DNA of 64,000 nucleotides from Hydrotalea sandarakina (GCF_003254115.1 NZ_QKZV01000003.1:362501-426500); one strand, 5' to 3'. Shown: positions 46,422 through 56,391, numbered from the stretch's first letter. Numbers and translations are program-made. The notes: generated by a model from the letters alone, not told the origin.

Positions 46422-47421
46422 TTGTTACCCTTTCTAAAGCATCAGTGGCAATTTTTGTAACATCTTGCCATTCCATACAATGAAAATGTTTTTTTGGACA
46501 AGTACGTGTACCAAAATTAGAACAAGGTTGGCACGATAAATTAGGTACTACATAATTATGGGCTAATTTTTCTATCTGCCCATGGTTAGCTGTTCCATAA
46601 AAAGGGGCTACATCTAATGCAGGTGAAGTACCTCCCCAAACTGCTAAAACCTTTTTTTGAAAAGCACAGGCAATGTATAACAATCCGGTGTCGTGCGAAA
46701 TAACGAGATGGGCTTGCCGAACAATATCAGCCGATTCATGAAGAGAAAATTTGCCACAGGCATTATAAATTTTTATTTCGTCAACACCGGCCACTAAAGC
46801 CCCAATGGCGGCATCTTCTTTTCCACCCACCAATACTATTGGATAGTTTAGCAATGAACATAACTGTTGCAGCTTTTCAACAGGTAATTTTTTGGTATAG
46901 TAAGATGCCCCAATAACAATGGCAATATATCCGGCACTGTGCGAAACCGGTAAATCGCCTGCTTTTAAAACTGCATGTGGCGGAATAAAATAATCCAACC
47001 CTTTCCCATCATCATATACACCCAATGGTGCAAGTGCATCCAAACACCGCAAACTAATGTGGCGGCCGGGCATAAAGTTGATGTGAAAACGGGTTAATAA
47101 CCACTTTTGCCAACTTAACTTTTTAAACGATAAAACTTTTGTACGTAATGCCTGACGTATTTTGTATGAACGAAAGTTTTTATGCAAATCAATGATGTAA
47201 TCAAAGCTCTCAGCTTTTAGCCGCTTGATTAATAGCGACAAATTACCCTCATAGTAATGAAAATAATCAATATATGGATTGGCCTCAGTAACAGCTTTAA
47301 ATTGAATTTTACTCACAAAATGAATTTCAGCATCGGGCAATTGTTGTTTCAAACACCTAAACACAGGTGTAGTTAAAACAATGTCGCCGATTGATGAAAA
47401 ACGAATGACCAATATTTTCAT
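46414..47421 (-). CDS. Glycosyltransferase family 9 (heptosyltransferase-like)
   Basis: 335 residues. The GT9 N-terminus MKILVIRFSSIGDIVLTTPVFRCLKQQLPDAEIHFV is diagnostic, followed by YDYIIDLHKNFRSYKIR and, in the C-terminal domain, IVLVGGKEDAAIGA and HLVISHDTGLLYIACAF. A Cys-rich end (CQPCSNFGTRTCPKKHFHCM) is also common in this group. It probably adds a heptose or related sugar to lipopolysaccharide core at the inner membrane. The gene end overlaps the terminator shared with mdh. Confidence 0.93.
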   Translation of the reverse strand: MKILVIRFSSIGDIVLTTPVFRCLKQQLPDAEIHFVSKIQFKAVTEANPYIDYFHYYEGNLSLLIKRLKAESFDYIIDLHKNFRSYKIRQALRTKVLSFKKLSWQKWLLTRFHINFMPGRHISLRCLDALAPLGVYDDGKGLDYFIPPHAVLKAGDLPVSHSAGYIAIVIGASYYTKKLPVEKLQQLCSLLNYPIVLVGGKEDAAIGALVAGVDEIKIYNACGKFSLHESADIVRQAHLVISHDTGLLYIACAFQKKVLAVWGGTSPALDVAPFYGTANHGQIEKLAHNYVVPNLSCQPCSNFGTRTCPKKHFHCMEWQDVTKIATDALERVTKK

Positions 47422-47529
47422 AGCATAAATTTATCCAACAACACATTCATTTCATACACATTGGTATAAGTTCTAAATAACAAATGTGTTGCTATTAATG
47501 AATTAAATTGATAATGAAGACATTACTGC

Positions 47530-48747
47530 CTATTCAACATAATTCAAATCTTTATGAAAGGTTTCTTCTGTAAATAATAATGCAAGCAGGGCAATTATCA
47601 TTACTACAATTCCGGTTATCCATGCACTGGTTACATAACCGGCATATGTTTGCAATGCAGTAAACAATAAGGAAACCAATACTAATGAACCACGTACCAT
47701 ATTGGGTACCGTTGTGGCCACCGTTGCTCGAATATTGGTGCCAAATTGCTCTGCTGCCATTGTTACAAAAATGGCCCAAAATCCGGTACCAAAGCCAAGA
47801 ATTGCAGAAACTAAATAAAGCATATTTACATTGCTATCATACAAGTTAAAATACCATATCATGGAAAGTGCGGTAATTCCGTAAAATATTAAAACAGCTT
47901 GCTTTCTGCTTTTCAACAACTGACTTAAAAAGCCAACCAATATATCACCAATAGAAATAGCTACATAAGCATACATCACTGCCTTTCCTGGATCAATATT
48001 TCCCTGAATGCGCATGTGTGCTCCAAACTCTTTTGAAAAACTAATTAAAATACCAATCACATACCAGGTTGGTAAACCAATTAAAATAGCTTTGATGTAC
48101 TTGAAAAAATATTTTCGACTAGAGAACAACATAAAAAAATCGCCCTTACGTACATTTTTATTTTGTAAGGATTGAAACATACCCGATTCTAATACACCAA
48201 CGCGTAATAATAATAATAACAAACCCAATCCGCCTCCAATAAAATAACAAGTTCGCCATTCAAATTCTTCTTTAATAAAAAATGCGAAAACAGCCCCGGT
48301 AAGGCCAATACCTGCCACTAACGAGGTTCCAATTCCTCTTTTTTCTTTTGGTAACAATTCACTTACCAAAGTAATACCGGCACCCAATTCGCCTGCAAGG
48401 CCAATACCGGAAATAAAACGCACCAATGCATATTGATTAACGGTTTGTACAAAGCCATTGGCAATATTGCCCAGTGAGTATAAAATAATTGATGCAAACA
48501 ATACTTTCAATCTACCTTTTTTATCGCCCAATACACCCCATAATATGCCACCCAATAAAAGCCCAATCATTTGTATATTCAAAATAAATAATCCATCTTC
48601 GGCAATGGCAGCATCGGTTAAACCAAACGATTTTAAAGAGGGAACGCGGATAATACTGAACAATAATAAATCATATATATCTACAAAATAGCCTAATGCA
48701 CCAACAATTACAGGCAACGATAAAATACCATATTGCTTTTGATTCAT
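47530..48747 (-). CDS. MFS transporter, sugar/metabolite type
   Basis: 405 residues with about twelve membrane segments. The MFS loop signature is GGILWGVLGDKKGRLKVLFAS, followed by IANGFVQTVNQYALVRFISGIGLAGELGAG and LLPKEKRGIGTSLVAG, which place it in the metabolite:proton symporter (shikimate/sialate-like) group. The second half contains ILVGFLSQLLKSRKQAV, the matching inter-domain loop. The substrate is unknown. It lies between GT9 and dedA genes on the same strand, with about 90-110 bp gaps that suggest separate transcription. Confidence 0.9.
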   Translation of the reverse strand: MNQKQYGILSLPVIVGALGYFVDIYDLLLFSIIRVPSLKSFGLTDAAIAEDGLFILNIQMIGLLLGGILWGVLGDKKGRLKVLFASIILYSLGNIANGFVQTVNQYALVRFISGIGLAGELGAGITLVSELLPKEKRGIGTSLVAGIGLTGAVFAFFIKEEFEWRTCYFIGGGLGLLLLLLRVGVLESGMFQSLQNKNVRKGDFFMLFSSRKYFFKYIKAILIGLPTWYVIGILISFSKEFGAHMRIQGNIDPGKAVMYAYVAISIGDILVGFLSQLLKSRKQAVLIFYGITALSMIWYFNLYDSNVNMLYLVSAILGFGTGFWAIFVTMAAEQFGTNIRATVATTVPNMVRGSLVLVSLLFTALQTYAGYVTSAWITGIVVMIIALLALLFTEETFHKDLNYVE

Positions 48748-48839
48748 AGATATGCTTCTCGTTTTAAAAGCATGAATATAAATAAAATGCAGGTAGCAAT
48801 AAAATTGATGTTGGAATTTACTTTATGTAAACAACACAT

Positions 48840-49517
48840 TTATTGTTGCTTATTCTTTTTGCCAAAGAACAACTTTATTAACACAGGAGCAGTGGTTACC
48901 AAAACAATTACTAACACAATAATTTCCAAGTGCTTCTTAATATCGAACTGATAGGTTTCAATAAAAAATTTATCTAAGTAATGCCCACCGGCAACCATGG
49001 TAATTACCCAGGCCACACAACCTATTATATTAAAGAAAGTGAATTTTTTTTGATGCATATTCACAATGCCCGCAACAATGGGGGCAAAGGTGCGAACAAT
49101 GGGTACAAAACGAGCAAAAATAATGGCGCCGCCTCCATGCTTTTCATAAAAATCGTGCGCCTGTTGCAAATAATGTTGTTTAAATATAAAGTTATCTTTC
49201 CAATTATACATTGCAGGCCCCACCTTTCGGCCAAACCAGTACCCAGTAGCATTCCCTAATATTCCCGCTAAGGATATAAGTATAATCAATAATACCAAAT
49301 TAATAAAGCTATTTTGCGTATCAATGAATGAATGCATTAACATATTACTATATATACCGGCAACAAATAATAAGCTATCGCCCGGTAAAAAAAATCCTAC
49401 GAACAAACCTGTTTCTGCAAACACAATAAATAGTAATACCCAAAGCCCGCCATGTTCAATATAAAATTGGGGTTGTAATAACTGGTGCCACTCAAATGAG
49501 GATAATAATATATTCAT
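48840..49517 (-). CDS. DedA family membrane protein
   Basis: 225 residues. The DedA/VTT pattern is visible: VFAETGLFVGFFLPGDSLLFVAG, GNATGYWFGRKVGP, FYEKHGGGAIIFARFVPIVRTFAPIVAGIVNM and a C-terminal transmembrane region. The acidic and Arg residues in FxPGDS and FARFVPxVRT are the ones needed for function in E. coli DedA proteins. The family is now linked to flipping or recycling of lipid carriers such as undecaprenyl phosphate and to membrane homeostasis. It is 14 bp downstream of the dicarboxylate symporter gene, so the two are co-transcribed. Confidence 0.94.
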   Translation of the reverse strand: MNILLSSFEWHQLLQPQFYIEHGGLWVLLFIVFAETGLFVGFFLPGDSLLFVAGIYSNMLMHSFIDTQNSFINLVLLIILISLAGILGNATGYWFGRKVGPAMYNWKDNFIFKQHYLQQAHDFYEKHGGGAIIFARFVPIVRTFAPIVAGIVNMHQKKFTFFNIIGCVAWVITMVAGGHYLDKFFIETYQFDIKKHLEIIVLVIVLVTTAPVLIKLFFGKKNKQQ

Positions 49518-49531
49518 AATAAAAAAAAGTT

Positions 49532-50776
49532 TTAAGCCGCTTGTTCATATTCCAATGCTCCTTCCCACTTACTAACTACCGAAGTAGCCAATGCATTACC
49601 CAACACATTGGTTGCCGTTCTAAACATATCGCAAAAATGGTCAATTGGTAATATGAGTGCAATGCCTTCGGGTGGAATATTAAACATGGCACAAGTGGCC
49701 GTTACCACTACTAACGATGCACGTGGCACACCTGCAATACCTTTGCTGGTTAGCATTAATACAATTAACATGGTTAGCTGTGTGCCTAAGTCTAAGTGTA
49801 TTCCATAAGCCTGAGCAATAGCTAAACTGGCAAAAGTCATATACATCATACTTCCATCCAGGTTAAACGAATAACCCAATGGCAAAATAAAGGCTACAAT
49901 TTTATTGTTACAGCCATATTTTTCCAACTCTTCCGTTAATTTTGGAAATACGGCTTCACTGCTGGTGGTGCTAAATGCAATAATTAAAGGCTGTATAATT
50001 CTTTTTAACAGAGCCGGTAATTTGTTTTTCAAAATTAAAAGCCCAACCAACAATAATAAGGCCCACAATAAAAAAATACCTAAAATAAAGTACAGTAAAT
50101 AAAAACTGTAAAACTTAAAAACTTCTAAACCGTTACTGGCAATTACCGCCGCAATGGCACCAAAAACGCCTAATGGCGCAAAGGCCATAACGTAAGCCAC
50201 CATTTTTAAAATAACATGAGCCACTGCATCTAACCCTTTTATCACTACTTTTCCTGCATCACCCAGGGCGGCTGTAGCAATACCAAAGAACACTGAGAAG
50301 ATAACAATTTGCAAAATTTCATTCGAAGCCATTGCTTCAAAAATACTTTTAGGAAATACATGCGTTACAAAAGTTTCTAAAGAAAAACTTTGTGTTTTAC
50401 CAATTACATCTTTGGCATTGCCGGCATCATGTACCGTTAAATGTATGCCATGGCCGGGTTTAAAAATATTTACCAATAATAAGCCCAGTAATAAGCTGGC
50501 AAACGATGCACTGATAAACCACAACAATGCTTTACCTCCCACACGTCCTACGGTTTTTAAATCGCCTAATTTAGCAATACCCACTACGAGTGTACTAAAT
50601 ACTAATGGGGCTATAATCATTTGCACTAACCTTAAAAATATGGTAGTTAATAAATTTACTTTAGGTGCAAATGCAGCAATGAAACTTGGTGTAGCTGTTT
50701 TATTAACCATGTAGCCTACGCCAATGCCCAAAAACATGGCAATTAAAATGTAAAGTGTTAATCTGTTTTTTTTCAT
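49532..50776 (-). CDS. Dicarboxylate/amino acid:cation symporter (DAACS family)
   Basis: 414 residues from the ATG at 50776; the frame is open further upstream to 50824, but only the inner ATG gives the family N-terminus MKKNRLTLYILIAMFLGIGVGY. The hallmark region is AFSTTSSEAVFPKLTEELEKYG, the serine-rich hairpin, followed by LPLGYSFNLDGSMMYMTFASLAIAQ with the NLDG cation site. It takes up glutamate, aspartate or C4-dicarboxylates with Na+ or H+. It is transcribed with dedA, 14 bp apart. Confidence 0.94.
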   Translation of the reverse strand: MKKNRLTLYILIAMFLGIGVGYMVNKTATPSFIAAFAPKVNLLTTIFLRLVQMIIAPLVFSTLVVGIAKLGDLKTVGRVGGKALLWFISASFASLLLGLLLVNIFKPGHGIHLTVHDAGNAKDVIGKTQSFSLETFVTHVFPKSIFEAMASNEILQIVIFSVFFGIATAALGDAGKVVIKGLDAVAHVILKMVAYVMAFAPLGVFGAIAAVIASNGLEVFKFYSFYLLYFILGIFLLWALLLLVGLLILKNKLPALLKRIIQPLIIAFSTTSSEAVFPKLTEELEKYGCNNKIVAFILPLGYSFNLDGSMMYMTFASLAIAQAYGIHLDLGTQLTMLIVLMLTSKGIAGVPRASLVVVTATCAMFNIPPEGIALILPIDHFCDMFRTATNVLGNALATSVVSKWEGALEYEQAA

Positions 50777-51071
50777 ACGGTTTTTATCATTCAAGCAAAG
50801 TATGCAGGCTACTGAACCATTCATTCATAGTTTATTCAGCCCTTTTCAAGGTGGCAATATAGGTATAAACTACTTATAATTGTGTTTACCGAAACCTGAA
50901 TATCACAAATAAAACCAAAATTGATATACCCCAACACATTCTTCTTCTTTGCAATAAAAATGTTGTACAAAAATGTAATACTTCTCTGTAATTCATAAAG
51001 TTTTACTGCATCCAATCAATTAAATGCCTATTTTGCCAATCCGAAAATTGTAAAACCTAATCAACTGTACC

Positions 51072-52565
51072 ATGAGTTTATTTAGAAAAAAATCGATTGA
51101 AGGTTTACTTGCACAAACTTCCGATAGTGAATCAGGCTTAAAACGGACACTGGGAGCAAGTAACCTAATTGCCTTAGGTATTGGTGCCATTATTGGCGCA
51201 GGATTATTTGTTAGAACTGCTGCCGCTGCCGCCGAAGCTGCAGGACCGGCCGTTACTATATCATTCATTATTGCAGCCGTAGGTTGCGCCTTCGCAGGGT
51301 TATGCTATGCCGAATTTGCCTCAATGATTCCCATTGCCGGCAGTGCTTACGCTTACTCGTATTTAACCATGGGTGAATTAATTGCCTGGATTATTGGCTG
51401 GGCTCTTATTATGGAATATGCATTAGGTGCCGCTACCGTATCTATTGCATGGAGTGAATACCTTAATAATTTGCTGGGAGGACGAATTCCCTACGAATGG
51501 TGCCATTCACCATTTGAAAGCACAAAAACTGGCGAACATGGCATTATTAATTTACCGGCATTATTTATTTTATTGGTATTAACATTATTATTAATTCGTG
51601 GTATGCAAGAGTCTGCCACTGTTAATATGATTATTGTGTTCATTAAAGTAGCCATTGTTTTAGCATTTATTGCCATTGGTTGGCAATTTATTAACCCTGC
51701 CAATCATACGCCTTATTTAATACCTGCCGATACCCCGGGACATGAAGGATACTTTAAACATGGTTGGGGGGGAGTTTTAGGCGGTGCTGCAATTGTATTT
51801 TTTGCCTTTATTGGTTTTGATGCCGTTAGTACCGCTGCTCAAGAGGCCAAAAACCCCAAACGCGATATGCCCATTGGTATTTTAGGCTCATTAGTAATAT
51901 GTACCATTTTATACATTTTATTTGGCCATGTTTTAACCGGCGTTGCCAACTGGAAAGAATTTAAAGATGCAGGTAAAGAAGCCTCTGTTGCTTTTGCCAT
52001 TGAACATTACATGAAAGGCTATAGCTGGTTAGCTACCGCTGTAACAATAGCCATTTTAGCAGGTTTTTCCTCTGTTATATTAGTAATGTTAATGGGCCAA
52101 AGCCGTATTTTTTATACCATGAGTAATGATGGCTTAATTCCCAAAGCTTTTGGCGACTTACATCCCAAATTCAAAACACCATACAAAGCCAACTTAATTT
52201 TATTTGTATTTGTAGGCATTTTTGCAGCCTTTGTTCCTGGAAACGTAGCCGGCGACTTAACCTCATTTGGTACTTTGTTTGCCTTTTTATTAGTTAGTTT
52301 GGGTGTATGGATTTTACGCGTTAAATCGCCACAAATACACAGACCTTTTAAAACACCATTAGTACCCTTAGTGCCAATTTTAGGCTTTGTAGTTTGTTTA
52401 GGTATGATCATTGCTCTTGACCCCGAAACGCTCAAAGCTGCATTTACCTGGATGATTTTGGGTATTATTGTTTACTTTAGTTACAGTCGTAAACACAGTA
52501 AATTAAATGTTCCCGCCGATACCTTACCAACGGCCGACGATTTTAATAAACAAAACCCGGCATAA
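51072..52565 (+). CDS. APC family amino acid permease
   Basis: 497 residues with about twelve membrane segments. The substrate-site helix 1 motif is LIALGIGAIIGAGLFVRTA and helix 3 region SAYAYSYLTMGELIAWIIGW; helix 6 is AIVFFAFIGFDAVSTAAQEAKNPKRDMPIGI. These are typical of cationic amino acid transporter-like members. It imports amino acids, probably by proton symport. A terminator follows the stop codon. The nearest dispersed repeat copy lies between this gene and yebC. Confidence 0.93.
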   Translation: MSLFRKKSIEGLLAQTSDSESGLKRTLGASNLIALGIGAIIGAGLFVRTAAAAAEAAGPAVTISFIIAAVGCAFAGLCYAEFASMIPIAGSAYAYSYLTMGELIAWIIGWALIMEYALGAATVSIAWSEYLNNLLGGRIPYEWCHSPFESTKTGEHGIINLPALFILLVLTLLLIRGMQESATVNMIIVFIKVAIVLAFIAIGWQFINPANHTPYLIPADTPGHEGYFKHGWGGVLGGAAIVFFAFIGFDAVSTAAQEAKNPKRDMPIGILGSLVICTILYILFGHVLTGVANWKEFKDAGKEASVAFAIEHYMKGYSWLATAVTIAILAGFSSVILVMLMGQSRIFYTMSNDGLIPKAFGDLHPKFKTPYKANLILFVFVGIFAAFVPGNVAGDLTSFGTLFAFLLVSLGVWILRVKSPQIHRPFKTPLVPLVPILGFVVCLGMIIALDPETLKAAFTWMILGIIVYFSYSRKHSKLNVPADTLPTADDFNKQNPA

Positions 52566-52572
52566 CATTCCA

Positions 52573-52600
52573 AAAAGCCCCAAGTTATTGGGGTTTTTTG
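52573..52600 (+). terminator. Terminator of the APC permease gene
   Basis: AAAGCCCCAA and TTGGGGTTTT form an almost perfect stem with a GTTA loop, followed by further T. It lies about 10 bp after the stop. Confidence 0.85.
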
Positions 52601-52634
52601 TTGTACCATCCTTAACCGCTAAATTTGCCAACAA

Positions 52635-52730
52635 TTTTTTTGTTACCGGCTGTCGGTACTTTGGGCATCGCCTGTTGTGTCACTCACTTCAACGTTCCTG
52701 CAAAAAGGAGCCGGCTTTGCATCTGTTACC
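52635..52730. repeat. Dispersed repeat, copy B
   Basis: Positions 52658-52691 are identical to 30164-30197 in copy A, and the left flank (52635-52651) also matches apart from one base. In this copy CCGGCT (52646-52651) and AGCCGG (near 52709) are inverted around the core, and GTTACC recurs at the right end. It lies between the APC permease terminator and yebC, about 40 bp before the yebC start, on the same strand orientation as copy A but opposite relative to the gene behind it. Confidence 0.85.
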
Positions 52731-52770
52731 AACAGCTTAATTAATTTAATAAACGCTTATTGATTTTATT

Positions 52771-53493
52771 ATGGGAAGGATTTTTGAAGTAAGAAAAGCC
52801 ACCATGTTTGCCCGCTGGGACCGTATGGCCAAACAATTTACCCGTATAGGTAAAGAAATAGTAATTGCCGTAAAAGCCGGTGGCCCCGACCCCGCTACCA
52901 ACCCCGCCCTTCGTCGCTGCATTCAAAACGCTAAAAGCGTTAATATGCCCAAAGACCGTGTAGAAGCAGCCATTAAACGTGCCATGGGTAAAGAAGCCTC
53001 TAACTACGATGAAATATTATATGAAGGTTACGGACCACACGGAGTTGCCATTTTAGTAGAAACTGCTACCGATAACCATGTGCGTACCGTGGCCAACGTA
53101 AAAAGCCATTTTAATAAAGGAGGCGGCACCATGGGTACCAGTGGCAGCGTAAGTTTTCAATTCAAAAAAATGGGGGTATTCAAATTAAAGCCCGATAATT
53201 TAGACATTGAATCGCTTGAACTGGAATTAATTGATTACGGTTTAGAAGAAATGGGTGAAAGCACCGATGATGAAGGCAACAATATTGTAGTATTGCGTTG
53301 CGCCTTCGTTGATTTTGGTAAACTGCAAAAAGCCTTAGAAGATAAAGGCATTACACCCATAAGCGCAGAACTGGAATGGATACCCACCACCACTGTTCCC
53401 GTTACCGATGCGCAAGCTGAAGAAGTAAGTAAGCTAATTGAACGATTGGAACAAGACGAAGATGTTACCAAAGTATTCCACAACATGGGGTAA
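52771..53493 (+). CDS. yebC: YebC/PmpR family protein
   Basis: 240 residues, full length. The family pattern is intact: [26 protein letters not shown] at the N-terminus (a variant of the usual GHSKWANI start), [64 protein letters not shown]. YebC proteins bind DNA or, as shown recently, help ribosomes through difficult motifs; which applies here is unknown. A terminator follows at 53506. Confidence 0.95.
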   Translation: MGRIFEVRKATMFARWDRMAKQFTRIGKEIVIAVKAGGPDPATNPALRRCIQNAKSVNMPKDRVEAAIKRAMGKEASNYDEILYEGYGPHGVAILVETATDNHVRTVANVKSHFNKGGGTMGTSGSVSFQFKKMGVFKLKPDNLDIESLELELIDYGLEEMGESTDDEGNNIVVLRCAFVDFGKLQKALEDKGITPISAELEWIPTTTVPVTDAQAEEVSKLIERLEQDEDVTKVFHNMG

Positions 53494-53505
53494 TAACCCT
53501 CTTTA

Positions 53506-53541
53506 AAAACAGAGATAGCTAAACCCTATCTCTGTTTTTTT
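53506..53541 (+). terminator. Terminator of yebC
   Basis: AAAACAGAGATAG and CTATCTCTGTTTT form a perfect 13-bp stem, followed by T. The open frame of the next gene begins inside this T-run, so its true start must be further on. Confidence 0.88.
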
Positions 53542-53554
53542 GTTCACTAATATT

Positions 53555-53983
53555 ATGATGGCAACCACCAATAATACACCTTCATCCTACAATTCAATTA
53601 TTTTATTTGATGGTGTTTGCAATTTCTGCAGTGCAGTTGTACAGTTTGTGTTAAAACACGACAAACATCAACGCTTTCTTTTCTCACCTTTGCAAAGCCA
53701 ATATGCACAAAAAATATTGGCAAAATACCAACTCAGCAATAAAGATTTGAATAGTTTTATTCTCATTCAAAACAATCAAATCTATACACAATCAACGGCA
53801 GCCATTAAAGTTGTAAGAGCTTTAGCCTTTCCAACCAATTTATTGGCCATAGCCATTATTATACCACCGTTTATTCGCAATTATATTTACCATATCATTG
53901 CAACAAACCGATACCGTTGGTTTGGTAAAAAAAATAGTTGCTATATCCCTGCCTCCAATTGGGAAAACCGTTTTATTGAATAA
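53555..53983 (+). CDS. DCC family thiol-disulfide oxidoreductase-like protein
   Basis: 142 residues from the ATG at 53555; the ATG at 53558 is equally possible, while the TTG at 53540 is inside the preceding terminator and is rejected. The DCC signature is IILFDGVCNFCSAVVQFVLKHD with the CNFC motif. Later segments LSNKDLNSFILIQNNQIYTQSTAAIKVVRAL and RYRWFGKKNSCYIP are typical of the family. It is a small thioredoxin-like protein of unknown substrate. Confidence 0.9.
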   Translation: MMATTNNTPSSYNSIILFDGVCNFCSAVVQFVLKHDKHQRFLFSPLQSQYAQKILAKYQLSNKDLNSFILIQNNQIYTQSTAAIKVVRALAFPTNLLAIAIIIPPFIRNYIYHIIATNRYRWFGKKNSCYIPASNWENRFIE

Positions 53984-53991
53984 TCTGCCCT

Positions 53992-56379
53992 TTATTCCTG
54001 CATCATAGTTAAAACCATTCGCACCACATCTTCAGCATTGGGCTTACTGAAATAATCACCATCACTGCCATATGCCGGGCGATGAGCCTGAGCCGTTAAA
54101 GTACGTGGTGCAACATCTACCCAACGGTAACCACCTTGCTCTTCCATTACTTTATTAAACATATATGCAGCGGCACCACCGGGTACATCTTCATCAATAA
54201 ATAAAATACGATTGGTTTTTTTAAGCGATTTTAAAATATCATGGTTTATGTCAAAGGGCAATAAAGTTTGCACATCCAACACTTCGCAACTTACATTCAA
54301 TTTAGCCAAACGCTCTGCAGCTTCTTCTACAATTCGTAATGTTGAACCATATGAAACAAGGGTAATATCATCACCCGGTCTAATAATTTCAGGCACGCCT
54401 AATGGAACCGTAAACTCCAACAAATTAGCCGGTAATTTTTCTTTTAACCTATATCCATTCAAACACTCAATAACAATACCGGGATCGTTACCTTTCAACA
54501 AAGTGTTATACATACCTACCGCTTGCACCATGTTGCGGGGTACACATACATGAAAGCCTCTTAAGGCATGTATTACCAAACCCATTGGGCTTCCGCTATG
54601 CCAAATACCTTCTAAACGATGACCCCGGGTGCGTACAATAACGGGACAGCTTTGACGGCCGAATGTACGATAATGTGTTGTAGCGGCATCATCACTTAAG
54701 GTTTGTAAACCATACAATAAGTAATCAATATATTGTATTTCCGCAATGGGGCGTAATCCACGCAATGCCAAGCCAATGGCCTGTCCCATAATGGTTAATT
54801 CACGAATTCCGGTATCGAAAATACGTGTGTTGCCATGTTTGGCTTGCAAACCGGCAAAACCTTGGTTTACATCACCAATATTCCCAACATCTTCACCAAA
54901 TGCCAGTACTTTCGGATTATTGGCAAATAATATATCGAAATACCTGTTTAATATTTCATAACCGTTTAATACCGGCGCATCAAAAGGTATTAATGGTTTT
55001 ACTGTTTCAACTTTTAAAGCGCTGGCAGTGCCCTCATTGTACAAATGCGAATTATACAACTGATTATTTTCATGCAACAATGAATTATAATATTGTTGAA
55101 TGTCATTGTACGATGGTGAATGGGGTGCCATTTCCATTGCCACATGTAAAGTATGCAATACATCGCGCCGCAAGGGTTCAATATTTTTTTGCAGTTCACT
55201 TACTTTTTGTTGAATGGTGCGATACACATCCATGTCATTCACCACCATTTCATTCAACAATTCAGCGGTTTTTTGTACCTGAACTTTTATGGGTTGAATA
55301 AATTTTTCCCATGCATTATTGCGGGCTTCTTTTACTAATATTTTGGCTTCTTGTGCAATGGCATTCAATTCATCATCGGTAGCCAACCCACTCAATACAA
55401 TCCATTCTCTGAATTTTTTAATGCAATCCCATTCCCTTTCCCAAGCTAAGCGTTCAGCACTTTTATAGCGCTCATGGCTGCCGCTGGTAGAATGTCCTTG
55501 TGGTTGAGTTACTTCTTCCACATGAAATAATGCGGGTGTATGTGTTTCGCGAACTTTTTGCAATGCTGCTTCAAACACTTCACACATGCCTGCATAGTCC
55601 CAGGCCTTCACTTTATAAATGTTGATGCCATTGGTATGTTCATCTTTTTGCATACCCTGCAAAGCCTCTGAAATAGAGCCTTTGGTGGTTTGGTATTCGC
55701 GGGGTACGGAAATACCGTAGCCATCATCCCAAACAAATACCGCTAAAGGCACTTGCAATACACCGGCGGCATTAATGGTTTCCCAAAATGGGCCTTCAGA
55801 GGTTGAAGCATCGCCTATTGTGCAAAAGCATATTTCATTTCCGTTATTACTTAAGTGTTTAAACTGTTGCAATACCGGTGTATTCCTAAAACATTTAGAG
55901 GCAAAAGCCAAACCCAATGAGCGAGGCATTTGTCCGGCCGTAGGTGCAATATCAGATGAAATATTTTTTCGGTTGGCCAAATCAAGCCAATTTCCATTTT
56001 CATCAACATTGGGTGTGGCAAAATGCGAAACCATTTGCCTTCCGGCACTAAATGGATCGTTTTCTATATTAGGATCGGCATATAGTTGCGAGAAAAACTG
56101 GTCAACAGTAGCCAACCCTGTTGCAAACATAAAAGTTTGGTCGCGGTAGTAGCCACTTCTAAAATCACCCGGCTGAAAATATCGGGCCATAGCTACCTGC
56201 GCCAATTCTTTACCATCACCAAAAATGCCGAACTTAGCTTTCCCGGTTAAAACCTCTTTTCTTCCCAATAAACTGGCTTCTCTGCTAATTACAGTAATTT
56301 TAAAATCATTCAGCACTTGTTGCCTAAAGCCTTCATATGATAACACGTTGGTATCAATAGCAGTATTTGTTTGTTCCAT
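53992..56379 (-). CDS. 2-oxoacid dehydrogenase E1, alpha and beta subunits fused
   Basis: 795 residues. Residues about 1-400 are the alpha part with the thiamine diphosphate motif GDASTSEGPFWETINAAGVLQVPLAVFVWDDGYG, and about 455-795 are the beta part with EDVGNIGDVNQGFAGLQ, RIFDTGIRELTIMGQAIG and VLDVQTLLPFDINHDIL. It resembles branched-chain 2-oxoacid dehydrogenase E1 fusions of Bacteroidota; pyruvate is also possible. E2 and E3 genes are not in the window. It stands alone. A -7 box lies 4 nt before its start codon. Confidence 0.94.
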   Translation of the reverse strand: MEQTNTAIDTNVLSYEGFRQQVLNDFKITVISREASLLGRKEVLTGKAKFGIFGDGKELAQVAMARYFQPGDFRSGYYRDQTFMFATGLATVDQFFSQLYADPNIENDPFSAGRQMVSHFATPNVDENGNWLDLANRKNISSDIAPTAGQMPRSLGLAFASKCFRNTPVLQQFKHLSNNGNEICFCTIGDASTSEGPFWETINAAGVLQVPLAVFVWDDGYGISVPREYQTTKGSISEALQGMQKDEHTNGINIYKVKAWDYAGMCEVFEAALQKVRETHTPALFHVEEVTQPQGHSTSGSHERYKSAERLAWEREWDCIKKFREWIVLSGLATDDELNAIAQEAKILVKEARNNAWEKFIQPIKVQVQKTAELLNEMVVNDMDVYRTIQQKVSELQKNIEPLRRDVLHTLHVAMEMAPHSPSYNDIQQYYNSLLHENNQLYNSHLYNEGTASALKVETVKPLIPFDAPVLNGYEILNRYFDILFANNPKVLAFGEDVGNIGDVNQGFAGLQAKHGNTRIFDTGIRELTIMGQAIGLALRGLRPIAEIQYIDYLLYGLQTLSDDAATTHYRTFGRQSCPVIVRTRGHRLEGIWHSGSPMGLVIHALRGFHVCVPRNMVQAVGMYNTLLKGNDPGIVIECLNGYRLKEKLPANLLEFTVPLGVPEIIRPGDDITLVSYGSTLRIVEEAAERLAKLNVSCEVLDVQTLLPFDINHDILKSLKKTNRILFIDEDVPGGAAAYMFNKVMEEQGGYRWVDVAPRTLTAQAHRPAYGSDGDYFSKPNAEDVVRMVLTMMQE

Positions 56380-56383
56380 AACA

Positions 56384-56391
56384 CAAAAATA
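56384..56391 (-). promoter_or_regulatory. -7 box candidate of the fused E1 gene, 4 nt from the start codon
   Basis: The minus strand reads TATTTTTG, a full TAnnTTTG match, ending 4 nt before the ATG at 56379. TTG occurs 15 nt upstream, closer than the usual 19 nt. Confidence 0.45.

Noticed and set aside
52507-52740. Plus-strand open frame containing [15 protein letters not shown]
   Set aside because: It overlaps the APC permease end in another frame, crosses its terminator and runs through the repeat; not a protein.
54825-55301. 158-codon open frame on the plus strand
   Set aside because: It lies opposite the fused E1 gene, which has clear family motifs throughout; composition is that of an antisense shadow.
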